From Mrakia gelida (taxonomy: Eukaryota; Basidiomycota; Tremellomycetes; Cystofilobasidiales; Mrakiaceae), in the NCBI GenBank assembly GCA_024345305.1, contig BRON01000003.1, positions 2,277,361-2,341,360 of the forward strand: a stretch of DNA of 64,000 bases, written 5' to 3'. A model generated the notes under the pieces. That model was not told the origin of the DNA. It saw only the letters and a list, made by a program, of their open reading frames with translations, and did not search any database. Below are positions 54,145-64,000 of this stretch, in pieces (the first letter of the stretch is position 1; every line of letters begins with the position of its first letter). The position numbers and the translations under genes were made by a program.

Positions 54145-57100
54145 ATGAGCTTCTCCTGCCCGAAGTTGTTGTGCAACACTCTACCACCGTTCTCCTCTCG
54201 ATCTCAGCTCAACCAACACACCAAAGATCGACATCAAGCCGAAGTCCTTCTTGCTGGAGGTTTCCGAGGTGAGCTCTCTCTTTCTCCATACGTCTCGCTT
54301 CCCACCGAACGAAGCACGAAGCTCATCTCCTTCCCTCCCTCTCTCCTTCCTCCCTCCCTCTCTCCTGACCTTCCCTCTCAGTTCTTCGTGGAGACGATGG
54401 TTCCCTAACCTGCCCTCGACCTCACTCCCACCCCCACCGATGCTCCAAGCCCTTCGCCCTACACAAACACTGGAGGACATGTACAGTCACCGAACCTCTC
54501 CATCCGCTCTTCCCTTCTCCTCTCGTTCACTCTCCCTCTCCCTCTCCCCAACCCGACGCTCTCCCTCCGCCAACCCAGGATCAGCAGGAGGATGAGGAGA
54601 CCGCTCACCTAGGGGACGTGGAAGGGTTTGGTTCTGGGATGGACGAGGGGGAGGAAGAGGGAGACACCGAGGGAGGTGGTGGCGAGGGAGTTGGAGGGAG
54701 TGCGAGTGGGTCGAGCTTGAGTGGGACGAGGAAAAGGAAGGAACGCGAGGTTGTTGATGGGAGAGAGGGTGGTGGTTGGGAGGATGGGAACCTTCCAGAA
54801 GGTGGAGGGGTTGGTGCTGCATGCGGGATGGATGGAGTTGAGGGCGAGGTCTCTGTGGACGATGGTGAGTCTCTCTCTCTCGGTCACTCTTGTTTGCTCT
54901 GCTCTCTCGATCGAGAGTATGGACTTGTGCTGATCCTCCAACCCTTCTTCCCTCCATCAGGCTCAACAGAAACGGTGCCAAGAGACGACGAAGCTCGGGT
55001 CGGAGGCTTCAGGAGACTCGACGTGGAAGGACTCGTCGCGTTTTGGAAAGGAGAGAGCCTCGCTTGTTCGTCCTTCATCTCCTTTTCCCCAATTTTGTTT
55101 CCCGACCCTGACCTCTCTCTCCTCTCTCTCTCTCTCTCTCAGCCACGACCAACCTCCACGCTGCTTCTCTAGCCATCAACACAAGGATCGGTCTCGTCGT
55201 TTCCACCCACGAGGACCCGTACGGAGGAGGAGTCGCACCATCCGGCCTCACCGCTCACCTACTCAAGTTCTGCCCTTCCCTCCCCTCCTCCCATCGAAAA
55301 ACCCTCGTTCAAGAAGCAACCCATCTCCTCAATCTTGCACCTTCCCTCCACCACTCCATCTACGGTCCCCTCTCCGATCGGACACTCGCAAGTCAGCTGC
55401 TCCTCTCCAGACGGCCCACCTCGACCTTCCCTATGGTCGAGGGCATCGCCGTGAGGATGGGAGTAGGGTGTGGGAGCTGTGGTGTGGTCTGCAAGGATGG
55501 CGACTCTCTCCGAAGCCACCGTCACAAGAAGCACGGAGGAACGAACCTCGCTCCCACTCCCGCCTACTCCCAACGACTCTTCCCTGACACTCACCTCCCC
55601 GCCTTCGCCGTTCCTCCTCCCTCCCACGACTCCACCAACTTCGTTCCTCCTCCCCCTCCCAAGGTCCCACGATCGGATCCCCTCTCGGCATCAGCAGCCT
55701 TCCTTCTCAAGCAGCAGGACGAGATACTCTCCTCCCTTCCCATCCCCAGCGACAAGCTCGACAATTCCCTCTACCATCAACCAGTCTACCAGAACCCTCT
55801 CGGCTACGGCTCCTTCATCCGACCCTACCCTCTCGCCATCCTTCGCTCAGCCATCTCCCCCGCCCACAACTACCGATCCTCGGACAAGACTCGAATCGAG
55901 GACCGCGACCCTCTGCGAAACGTCTGGGTCCACGTTCAGGATCTCGCCTTAGGAGTTCGGAAGTACGGGACGAATCCGAGCGAGTTTGCTGTGGCGAGGA
56001 AGATCGGGATGGGGGACGGGTCGGTGCAGATCTCGGAGGACATGGTCGAGGAAGAGCGAGGAGGGAAGGGACCGACGAGGATCTTCAAGCCGCGGCTCGC
56101 GGATTCGACCCTCAAACGATACAGCAGGGATTCAAGCTCGCTCATCCTCTTTGCCCTCAGGGTCACGCCAACGGTCTACCGAAACCCCATCCCCATCCCT
56201 CAGGGCGAGCTCGCACCTCCTCCAATCATCTCCCCTCCTCCCTCCTCCTCCTCCTTCACCACCTCCATCGACCTTCCCTCCTTCCACACCACCGAGCGGA
56301 TGGTACTCGCAGCCAACACCCTCCGTCAAGTCCTCCAGAGGGACGTCCTCACCCAGCCGAACGGGGTCGTCGGAGGAGAAGGGAGAGGAGGAGTCGAGGA
56401 GTCGAAGGAGGTTCAGGACGCCCTCCTCCAGTTCCTCCTTGCAATCTACTCCCCTCGATACTCATCCACTCCTCCTCGGGGCCAGATGGTCCTAGATCAG
56501 TTCCTAATCTGCCTTTCCCTCGCTGCTGGAGGAGGCTTTCGGGAGATCAGATCGTTCGGACCTCAGCTCGCGTCCTGCGAGTTCTTCGTTCGACTCGTCG
56601 TCTACCGCCTGGTGCTGGACGAGATTGGATGGGGAGAGGTTAGGGAGTTGGATGAAGCTGAGGTTGGAGCAGTGCCAGTGTCGAGAGGGTAAGTCGGTTG
56701 TCTTGATCGCTTTGGGGTTCGAGACGCCTCGCTGACCTCTCTCTCTTTCTTCTTTCTCAGTCTCGACTCGCCGCTCTTCGACCTCGTCAAAGCTCACCCC
56801 AACGGAGCTCAAGTCACACCCTTCGTTGTCCTTCGAGCTACTCGCTATCCCATCTCCCATGCCATCACCGCTGCTGGACCCGTCGTCTCCATCCAACCCC
56901 TCCACGACCCAGTCGAAGGCCACCTCCTCCCTCTCCTCTCCTACAACCGCTTCATCTCCCTCACCGCTATTGCCGAGGCCGCCAAGGGAGCCATCGCATC
57001 AGCTGCTTCCTCGATCAAGACCCTCACCTTCTCGGCGGACCTCTCAGCAGTTGGCCGAACGATGGAAGGAGTGACGGTCGGAGGAGTTGCGGGAGAGGTT

Positions 57101-60100
57101 GGGGGATCGATCTTCACGGATCTATCGAACTGCATCAAGCTCGGGATACCTCGGAACCAACAGGCTCTCCTCCTCTCCCTCTCTCTCTCCAACTCCAAGC
57201 TCTGGATCTCAAACCCCTCAGATCCTCTCAAACCCCAGCTCAACCTTCCTCACGCCCGAGCCTTCCTTCACTCCCTCGCCGCCGCGAAGCTCAACCTCCT
57301 CGTCGCCATCCACCTCTCCTCCCCTGGAGGTCGAGCTTCGGAACTCGTTACTCAGCAGCTCACCCGAACGGTCGACCACGGTTCCTCTCTCTTCATCACC
57401 TCCAACCGACTCGCCATTCGTACGGAGGTCAACAAGACAGGAACGAAGACCATCCATCGCTTCGTGTCTCCGACCCTCGTGCCTCTCGTCATCCAGCTCT
57501 TCGGAGTCGTACAACCCTTCGCTCTCTACCTTCTCTCCCTCCTCCACTCTCTCAGCCCTCTGGACAACAACCTCGCCGTTCAGACCACCTTCAGGACGTT
57601 CCTTTGGACAGACGGTGTCGGGAAGCAGATCGTCGCCGCCGACCTCCGATCCCACCTCAAGCTCGCCTTCGTCTTGTCAGGCTCCTCGTCGGGAGTCGGG
57701 CTCCAAACGGTTCGACACGCCGAAGTCTTCATCAGTCGGATCATCCTCCCTCTCCTCGGATCAGACGCCAACGGACTCCTCGTCGCTCTGGAGACTCAGT
57801 CGAGCCAACGAGGCCACTCGCTCAACACGGACGAGGCCGCTTACGGAAACACCGACTCCAGTGGTGGGATTCGGGACTTGGCTGCTTTTGGAGACGCGAC
57901 GAATGCGATGAGGGTCGTGAGCCTGTATCAACTCGCGTTGGGAGTGGACCCTGTGAGTCTTCGCCTCCATGTTCGTTCTCTCGATCTTCACGCGACACCT
58001 CGTTCTGACCAACCCTCCTCTCCCCCCTCCGCTACGCAGGTTCTTAAGATCAATCGCTTGCCCGACAGGCTGGATCTGTTTCTTGGGCGTAGCTCTCATC
58101 CGTCGGTGAGTCCTTCCTCCCTTCTCTCTTCTCTCGACGTCCCTCGCCTGACTGACGCGTCTCTCCTCCTCTCCTTCTCTTCAGCTCTCCTCCAAGCGTC
58201 CCTCCTCCTCTTCTCTCTCTTCCTCCCAACCTCTCTTCAAACGTCCCACACCAGCACCACCCTCCCCTCCTCCAGTCTCAGGGTACGACGACGAAGGATC
58301 CGAGCCGATGGAGCCAAGTCGAGACGACGCGTCAGGAGGAGGAGACAGCGCGAGAGATCCAGTCTTGGAGGAGGAGGAGAGGAGTTCGATCCTTTCATCA
58401 AGTGCGGTGGAGGTATCCTCAAGAAGCCGGACTCCTCTCGATCTCCAAGCTCTCACGGACGGTGTCGACTTCGACGACGACATGGACGACTTCGACGGAT
58501 CCAGTCCCCCTCCTCCTCCTCCTCCTCCGGCTCCTCGCATTCCTCCTGAACCCTCCCCTCTCCCCGTTCCTCCTCCCTACTCCCAAGCTGATGTCATCAC
58601 CAGCCTTCTTCGGGAGTGGACCGGCAACCCATCAGCGGAGCTCTATGAGAACCAGCTCGAAGCTGCTGCCAAGATCATCCGCGGAGGAACCGATTACCTT
58701 CTCAGCAGCCCCGTTGGGTCGGGCAAGACCTTCCTCTCCCTCCTTCGAGCTCTCCTCGACCGCAGTCACCCTACTGGTCGTCTCGTCGTCTTCATAACAC
58801 CCTTCCGCTCCATCCTCGCTACGCTTCACGCTCGATGTCGGAACAGCAGTCTCGACGTCCACACCCACCCCTTCCCTCCCGAAACCCCTCTCGTCAGCCT
58901 CCGAGGTGTCCTCCTCATCTCGATCGAGCAGCTAGGCAACAAGCAGCTTCGAGAGGACCTCGCTTCCCTCGGCACCATAGGGAAGGTCCTCCAGTTTGTC
59001 GGTGATGAGGCTCACACCTGGGCGACTCAGTCGGATTGGAGGCCGTCGATGGGCTACGTCTCCCTCGCTCGACTCGCGCGAGCTCCCTTCCTCCTTCTCT
59101 CCGGCAGCTGGACTGAGGGAGCACGGAGACACGCCGGAACACTCCTTCACTCAACCCTCACCGAGCTCAACTTCCCTCTTCGTCGTCCTGGAGTCACGTT
59201 CCACGTTGTGAAGCTGGACTACAGCGACGACGTCTTCAAGACGATGATGGATACTTTCGGGAACGGTCACCTCTCTGCTCCTAGAGCTCCAGTCATCATC
59301 TTTGGATTCACCAAGAAGGAGCTGGACGCGCTACGAGGAAGGCTGGTGGAGGAGGCGGAGAGGAAGGGTGTCGAGGTGAGGACGGAGGTCTACTACGCGG
59401 TGACGGGTGTGGAGGAGACAAGGAAGATGGATGGAACGAGCAGGGATTGGGAAGCCGGAAGGATCGACTACCTGTTCTGCACAACAGCGGGGATTCAAGC
59501 TCTGGACTGTCCGGTGAGTCAAACACAACCCCCCTTGCGTCGCGTCGGGTCAGGACGAGAACAACAACCGAACTCTCTTCCTTCCTCTTCCAGCAATGCA
59601 ACCTCGTCATCTTCCTTCCTCACCCAAAAGGATGGACAGTCTCCGAGCGCGTTCAGGGAGGAGGTCGAGGTCGAGACTGGGAGACCGTCGTCTGGGACTT
59701 CCAACGGAAGAAGTCGCCGCTTTTCTTTTTTGTCGACCACCCAAACGGGTTCGACCCTCGCTTCCGCTCTCCAAACAGCTGCATTGCCAAAGCACTGGAG
59801 GAGCAGCTCAACGATTTCTCGTCGGGAGACTGTGGACTCTGTACGGAATGTCGTCGTCGTCGCGTTGCCCCTCCTCAATCTCCCTCCCTCCCCTCCCACC
59901 GAACCACCAACCTCCTCCCCTCAGCCATCTCTCCTCCCCTCATCAGCTCTCTCTTCCCTACCATCCCTCACTCCTCCGAGATCCTCGAAGCCTACCTCCA
60001 ATCCCGTCAGCTCCATACTCAAGCAAACATCCTCCACGACGAACTTGCCCATCTCCTCCGAACCCTCGACTCCCTCTGCTCGTCGTGCACCCTCCTTCAC

Positions 60101-60687
60101 CCAACCACTCAACTCTCTCCCAACGCCACCTCACTCCACAAGTACGGATGCCCCAGCAAGAAGAAAGAGTACGTTTTCGATTCTGTTTGCCTCTCCTTCT
60201 TGACCGCGACGCGTTCTGACGTCGCTTTCTTCTCTTCTCTCGCAGGTGCTCGTACTGTACTGGCTGCAACTGGAGGAGTCTTGAGACATGCGCAGTCCTT
60301 ACCGCCCAACGCTCTACCTACTCCAACTGCTGTTTCGGATGCCTCTTCCCTATCTCGCTGCACGAGGAGGCGGCGGAGGGTGGGATGGGAGGAGGGTGTC
60401 CGTTCCGAGCTGCGAAGATGGTTGTTCCTCTTTGCATGCAGCTGTTCCGGGATCGGAGTTGGAGGGAGAGGGCTATCGAGGAGGGGAGGATTGGATCAGA
60501 CTGGGGGTGGGTGTCTGACGGAGAAGGGATACTGCTGGGGTCGAGGGAATATTACAAGTGGAAGATCACGAAGGAGAAGGACGTGGAGTTCTCGTTCTGG
60601 CTAGGTTTGCTCTCCCCTACACTTCCTTTCACCAACGCTGCTCTTCTCCTCCTCTGGTTCTACAAGACTGTCTCTCGCCCTACGTAG
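54145..60687 (+). CDS. Zinc-finger / tyrosine-recombinase-like / RecQ-like helicase fusion, copy 3
   Basis: This is nearly identical to copy 1 from the third finger onward. The finger exon begins MSFSCPKLLCNTL at 54145. Later exons give CPRPHSHPHRCSKPFALHK, the acidic linker, STETVPRDDEARV, and then CGSCGVVCKDGDSLRSHRHK. Recombinase-like boxes are GGRASEL (Arg 57332), VRH and RGHSLNTDEAAY (Tyr 57842). The helicase has SPVGSGKT (Lys 58725) and GDEAH (59007). The stop is at 60685-60687. The upstream exons seen in copy 1 are present at about 53000-53830, but one extra base before the donor at 53832 breaks their frame, so I start at 54145. This is the copy nearest the telomere and the best candidate for a functional gene. 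Confidence 0.72.
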
Positions 60688-60784
60688 TAACTCGTGTCCT
60701 CCTCTTTCTGTACTGGTTTTGAATCTTGTTGCGCTCCGCTTTCGTTTCTTCTCCGGTTCTCTTTGATGTCTCTTGTCTGAAGTT

Positions 60785-61870
60785 GGAGTCGTTGGTACAT
60801 AGCTTTAGTATGTCCCCTAAAGAGGGCTTAGCTCTGGAGTGAAAACTTGCTCTCGTTTCGAGCTCGAAAGAAATGAGCTCAAGCTCACCTCCCAGCTCCT
60901 CCTCCTTTCTCCTATGCGAGTCTAAGCCTCGTGGTAAGAAAATTTGCTCGCTCGAAGAGGGAACGTGTTCTCTATACCCGGCCTCCTGACTAATCTGTTT
61001 TCAGATTTCGATTTACTGCTAGAATTGTTGCGCAGCGGCAGCGAACCTGTCGATGGAAGGGCCCTCTCGTTCGTTCAAGCTCAACCCCCATCTTCCCTTG
61101 CCCCTCGCTCTATACATGCGCTTCCCCCTTGCCCCTCCTTCTCCATTATGAGTCTATGGTAGTATAGGAGTAACCCTATCCACCTTTTATCTTTCGCCAG
61201 GGCTGGATGCAGGAGAAAATGAGCTCGATCAATGTGAGCTCCACCTCCACCTCCTCCCCTTCCTTCCCTCCATCTTCTCTCCTTCCGTTCTCCTCACCTC
61301 TTGCTCGGATCTCAATGGGACTTCGGGGGTATAGTAGGGCAGCTAGGGAGCCTAGGTGGGAGGTCTCAGATTTCGAGGGATGTATATGGCTGATGCTCGT
61401 CGCTCATGGAGTCATGTTGAGCTTGACTCTCCTTCCTCCCATGCTTCCCCATGCAGTCCTGACTCTCGTACCAACTCTATCCTCTCGTTCTTTCTTTCCT
61501 ACCACCCTAGTATACCTCCTCTTCCATCGCGAAACACTCCCACTACCCCTCTTGCTCCACCTCTCCCTCCCTCGACCTCCCCACTCCATGCGCTGGCAGC
61601 TCGACCTTTCTCCTTCCTTTCCTTTGTCGAAGCTGTCGAGACGAGTTCTTGCTCCCTTTCCTCCCTTCTGGCGAATTCATACGGCTTATATATAGTGGGC
61701 CCATAGGTGGAGAAGCAGAGGGATGCTGTAGGAGTGTTGGAAGGCCTCTCTCGGTCGTCGAGTCGGCTTGCGTTGAGCTCACCTCTCCTCCCCTTCCCTC
61801 CATCTCGACCTTGCCTCCCTTCAACGTTCGTCAGTTCTTCCCTGGCACTGCTATATGACCTACTTATGAC
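60785..61870. repeat. Noncoding segment downstream of helicase copy 3
   Basis: This is a close copy of 37478-38560, beginning with the block leader segment. No conserved protein is evident. It links the gene to the second satellite array. Confidence 0.65.
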
Positions 61871-63440
61871 CTCGTATCGCTTCGCTGACTCTCTGGGTAT
61901 GTTCAGTGTCGCTCTAGCTGCTTTCTTTGAGGAGTCGGGAGTGCTCGCGAGTGGATGCGAGATGGTGGACGCGCCTTTCGACTGCTACCAGAACATGAAC
62001 GGGCCCACCTGTATACTCGTGAGTATATGCGATCAAAAGGGAATCAAAAGCCTGTTTGATCCATCTATGACCCGAGGTGATCTACATCAGATGGAAGCGA
62101 TCGATCTAGGACTTCTCCTTCCAGTCGCGTCCTCCCTTCTTCCAGCCAAGTTCGACTTGCTCAAATCTTCTCTGAGCTGATCGAAACCAATTCGGATCAT
62201 CTCTAGTAGTCTTGATGGTTCTCCCAATTTATTCGGTGCCGCTCCAGCTGCTCTGGGTCCGAAGTTAAAAGTGTTCGTAAGTGGGTGCGAGATGGTGGAC
62301 GCGCTTTTCAACGGCTACTAGAACATGAACGTGACCACCTGTATACTCGCGGGCATATGCGATCGAAAGGGAATTGAAATTCGGTTTCAACTATGAATCA
62401 CTCGAGGTGATCTACATCAGATGGAAGCGATCGATCTAGGACTTCTCCTTCCAGTCGCGTCCTCCCTTCTTCCAGCCAACTCCGACTTGCTCAAATCTTC
62501 TCTGAGCTGATCGAAACCAATTCGGATCATCTCTAGTAGTCTTGACGGTTCTCCCAATTTATTCGGTGCCGCTCCAGCTGCTCTGGGTCCGAAGTTAAAA
62601 GTGTTCGTAAATGGGTGCGAGATGGTGGACGCGCTCTTCAACGGCTACTAGAACATGAACATGACCACCTGTATACTCGCGGGCATATGCGATCGAAAGG
62701 GAATTGAAAGTCGGTTTCAACTATATATCACTCGAGGTGATCTATACGAGATGGAAGCGATCAATTCGGGACTTCTCCTTCCAGTCACGTCCTCCCTTCT
62801 TCCAGCCAAGTTCGACTTGCTCAAATCTTCTGTGAGCCGGTTGATACCAGTCCAAATCATCTCTAGTAGTCTTGACGGTTCTGTCAATATGTTCGGTGTC
62901 GCTCTAGCTGCTTTGTTGAGGAGTTGGGAGTGCTTGCAAATGGATGTAAGATGGTGGACGCGCTCTTCGACAGCTGCTAGAACATGAACGGGCGCACCCG
63001 TATACTCGTGGGTATATGTGATCGAAAGGGAATTTAAATTCGGTTTCAACTATGAATCACTCGAGGTGATCTATACGAGATGGAAGAAGTCGTTTCGTGA
63101 TCCCTTGTTCATGTTGCGTCCTCTCCCCTCTTGTGCCAGTTCGACTCACTCAAATTTTCTCTCAGCTGGTCGAAACCAACGCAGATCATCTCAGGTGCCT
63201 TTGAGGGTTCTCTCAATATGTTTGATGCCACTCCAGCTGCTTGGGGCCCGAACTGGGGGTGCTCGCGAAAAGATGCGAAAGGATGGACATGCTTTTCACC
63301 GGCTAGGAGAACATGAACGAAACCACCACTATAGTCGTGGGTATATGCGATCGAAAGGGAATTCAAATTCGGTTTCAACTTTGAATCACTCGAGGTGATC
63401 TATACGAGATGAAAGGGATCGTCTCATGACTCTTTGTTCC
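61870..63440. repeat. Subtelomeric tandem array 2, ~330-bp unit, about 4.7 copies
   Basis: Equivalent points lie at about 61987, 62318, 62648, 62978 and 63306, giving 328-331 bp spacing. Units match array 1; the last unit is nearly the same as the last unit of array 1. Here the sequence continues past TTTGTTCC into AGTCACGTCC, whereas array 1 is interrupted at that point by block 2. Confidence 0.88.
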
Positions 63441-63934
63441 AGTCACGTCCTTCCTTTTGATGAAGCACCCTGACCTGCTCAAGTCGCCACTGATCTCCTT
63501 TCCAGCAATGAAGACAGTCTTGGAAAGTGAAAACAACTAGCTGAAACCGTCTATGAGTGGTGGAGACAAGGGACAGCGCTGGGGTGTTGGGCTGGAGAAG
63601 GGAAGGAAAGGACGCGTTGGAAGAGTGTTGGGTACGACGGAAGGAGTGGGAGAGTAGTAGAGTAGTGAAAGTGAAGAAAAAGTAGAGAAACAGTGTTGGA
63701 TAGTAGGTGAGTTGGTTTGGAGGTGTTTGGGTGAGAAAAAAAGAAGGGAAAGTGAAAAAGTTGAGGAGTTGGAGTGAGACGGAGAAAAGAGTAGGGGAAG
63801 TAGTGAGGAGGTTGAGGAAGTAGAGAAGGTGAGAAGGAAGTGAAAGTGAAGGTGAAGTGATGTAGTAAGTTTGAGAAAGTGTGGGAGGGTGTTGTAGTAG
63901 GAAAAGAGATGTGTGGGAGGGAAAAGGAGTTGGG
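63441..63934. other. Telomere-adjacent sequence, cytosine-depleted on plus
   Basis: No gene is seen. From 63661 to the end of the window only two C residues occur on the plus strand. The stretch is made of GA- and GT-rich words such as GAAAGTGAAG and GTTGAGGAG, and passes directly into TTAGGG repeats. Confidence 0.8.
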
Positions 63935-64000
63935 TTAGGGTTAGGGTTAGGGGGTTAGGGTTAGGGGGTTAGGGTTAGGGTTAGGGTTAGGGTTAGGGTT
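63935..64000 (+). repeat. Telomeric repeats (TTAGGG), chromosome end
   Basis: About ten TTAGGG units run to the last base. Two variant TTAGGGGG units occur at 63947-63954 and 63961-63968. The G-rich strand points outward, as expected for a right-hand chromosome end. Confidence 0.97.

Overview
This window is the right-hand end of a chromosome from a GC-rich, intron-rich basidiomycete fungus. A yeast-like member of the Pucciniomycotina (the Rhodotorula/Sporobolomyces side) is my best guess. The evidence is many short GT-AG introns with a CTGAC/CTAAC branch motif just before the acceptor, strong preference for C-ending codons, fungal-type multi-exon genes, intron-bearing tRNA genes, and a terminal run of TTAGGG repeats ending at base 64000. 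Exon joins were made by eye, so splice sites are proposals.

Positions 1-20000 look like ordinary single-copy chromosome. A decayed fragment of mitochondrial elongation factor G2 is followed by PEX3 (minus), a DHA1-type MFS drug/polyamine transporter (plus), a flavin-containing monooxygenase (minus) and a THADA/TRM732 HEAT-repeat protein (plus). Positions 20500-26800 are gene-poor but hold seven tRNA genes (Glu, Val and Arg on minus; Ser, Leu, His and Asn on plus). Every one has an intron after position 37. A short interstitial telomere-like tract at 27588 precedes the subtelomere.

From about 29100 to the end, three copies of one roughly 10.7-11 kb block lie head to tail, all pointing at the telomere. 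Each block starts with a compact palindrome cluster. It then carries a large multi-exon gene and, where complete, a noncoding segment and an array of ~330-bp tandem repeats. Read through its introns, the gene has C2H2 zinc fingers, then what looks like a tyrosine-recombinase domain (box I GGRASEL, box II VRH, box III GHS with a tyrosine), then a RecQ-like helicase (SPVGSGKT, DEAH) and a Cys-rich tail. Copies 1 and 3 look largely intact. Copy 2 is broken twice: by a 6.3-kb Ty3/gypsy chromovirus with identical LTRs and a TGCTC target duplication, and by a second LTR element of which only the 5' LTR, leader and gag start remain. Block 3 begins directly inside that gag.

Together these features suggest an end-stacking subtelomeric element: a recombinase-helicase gene downstream of a structured left boundary, added repeatedly at the chromosome end. 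The palindrome cluster is the most striking signal. Its arms differ in sequence between copies but stay perfectly self-complementary in each.
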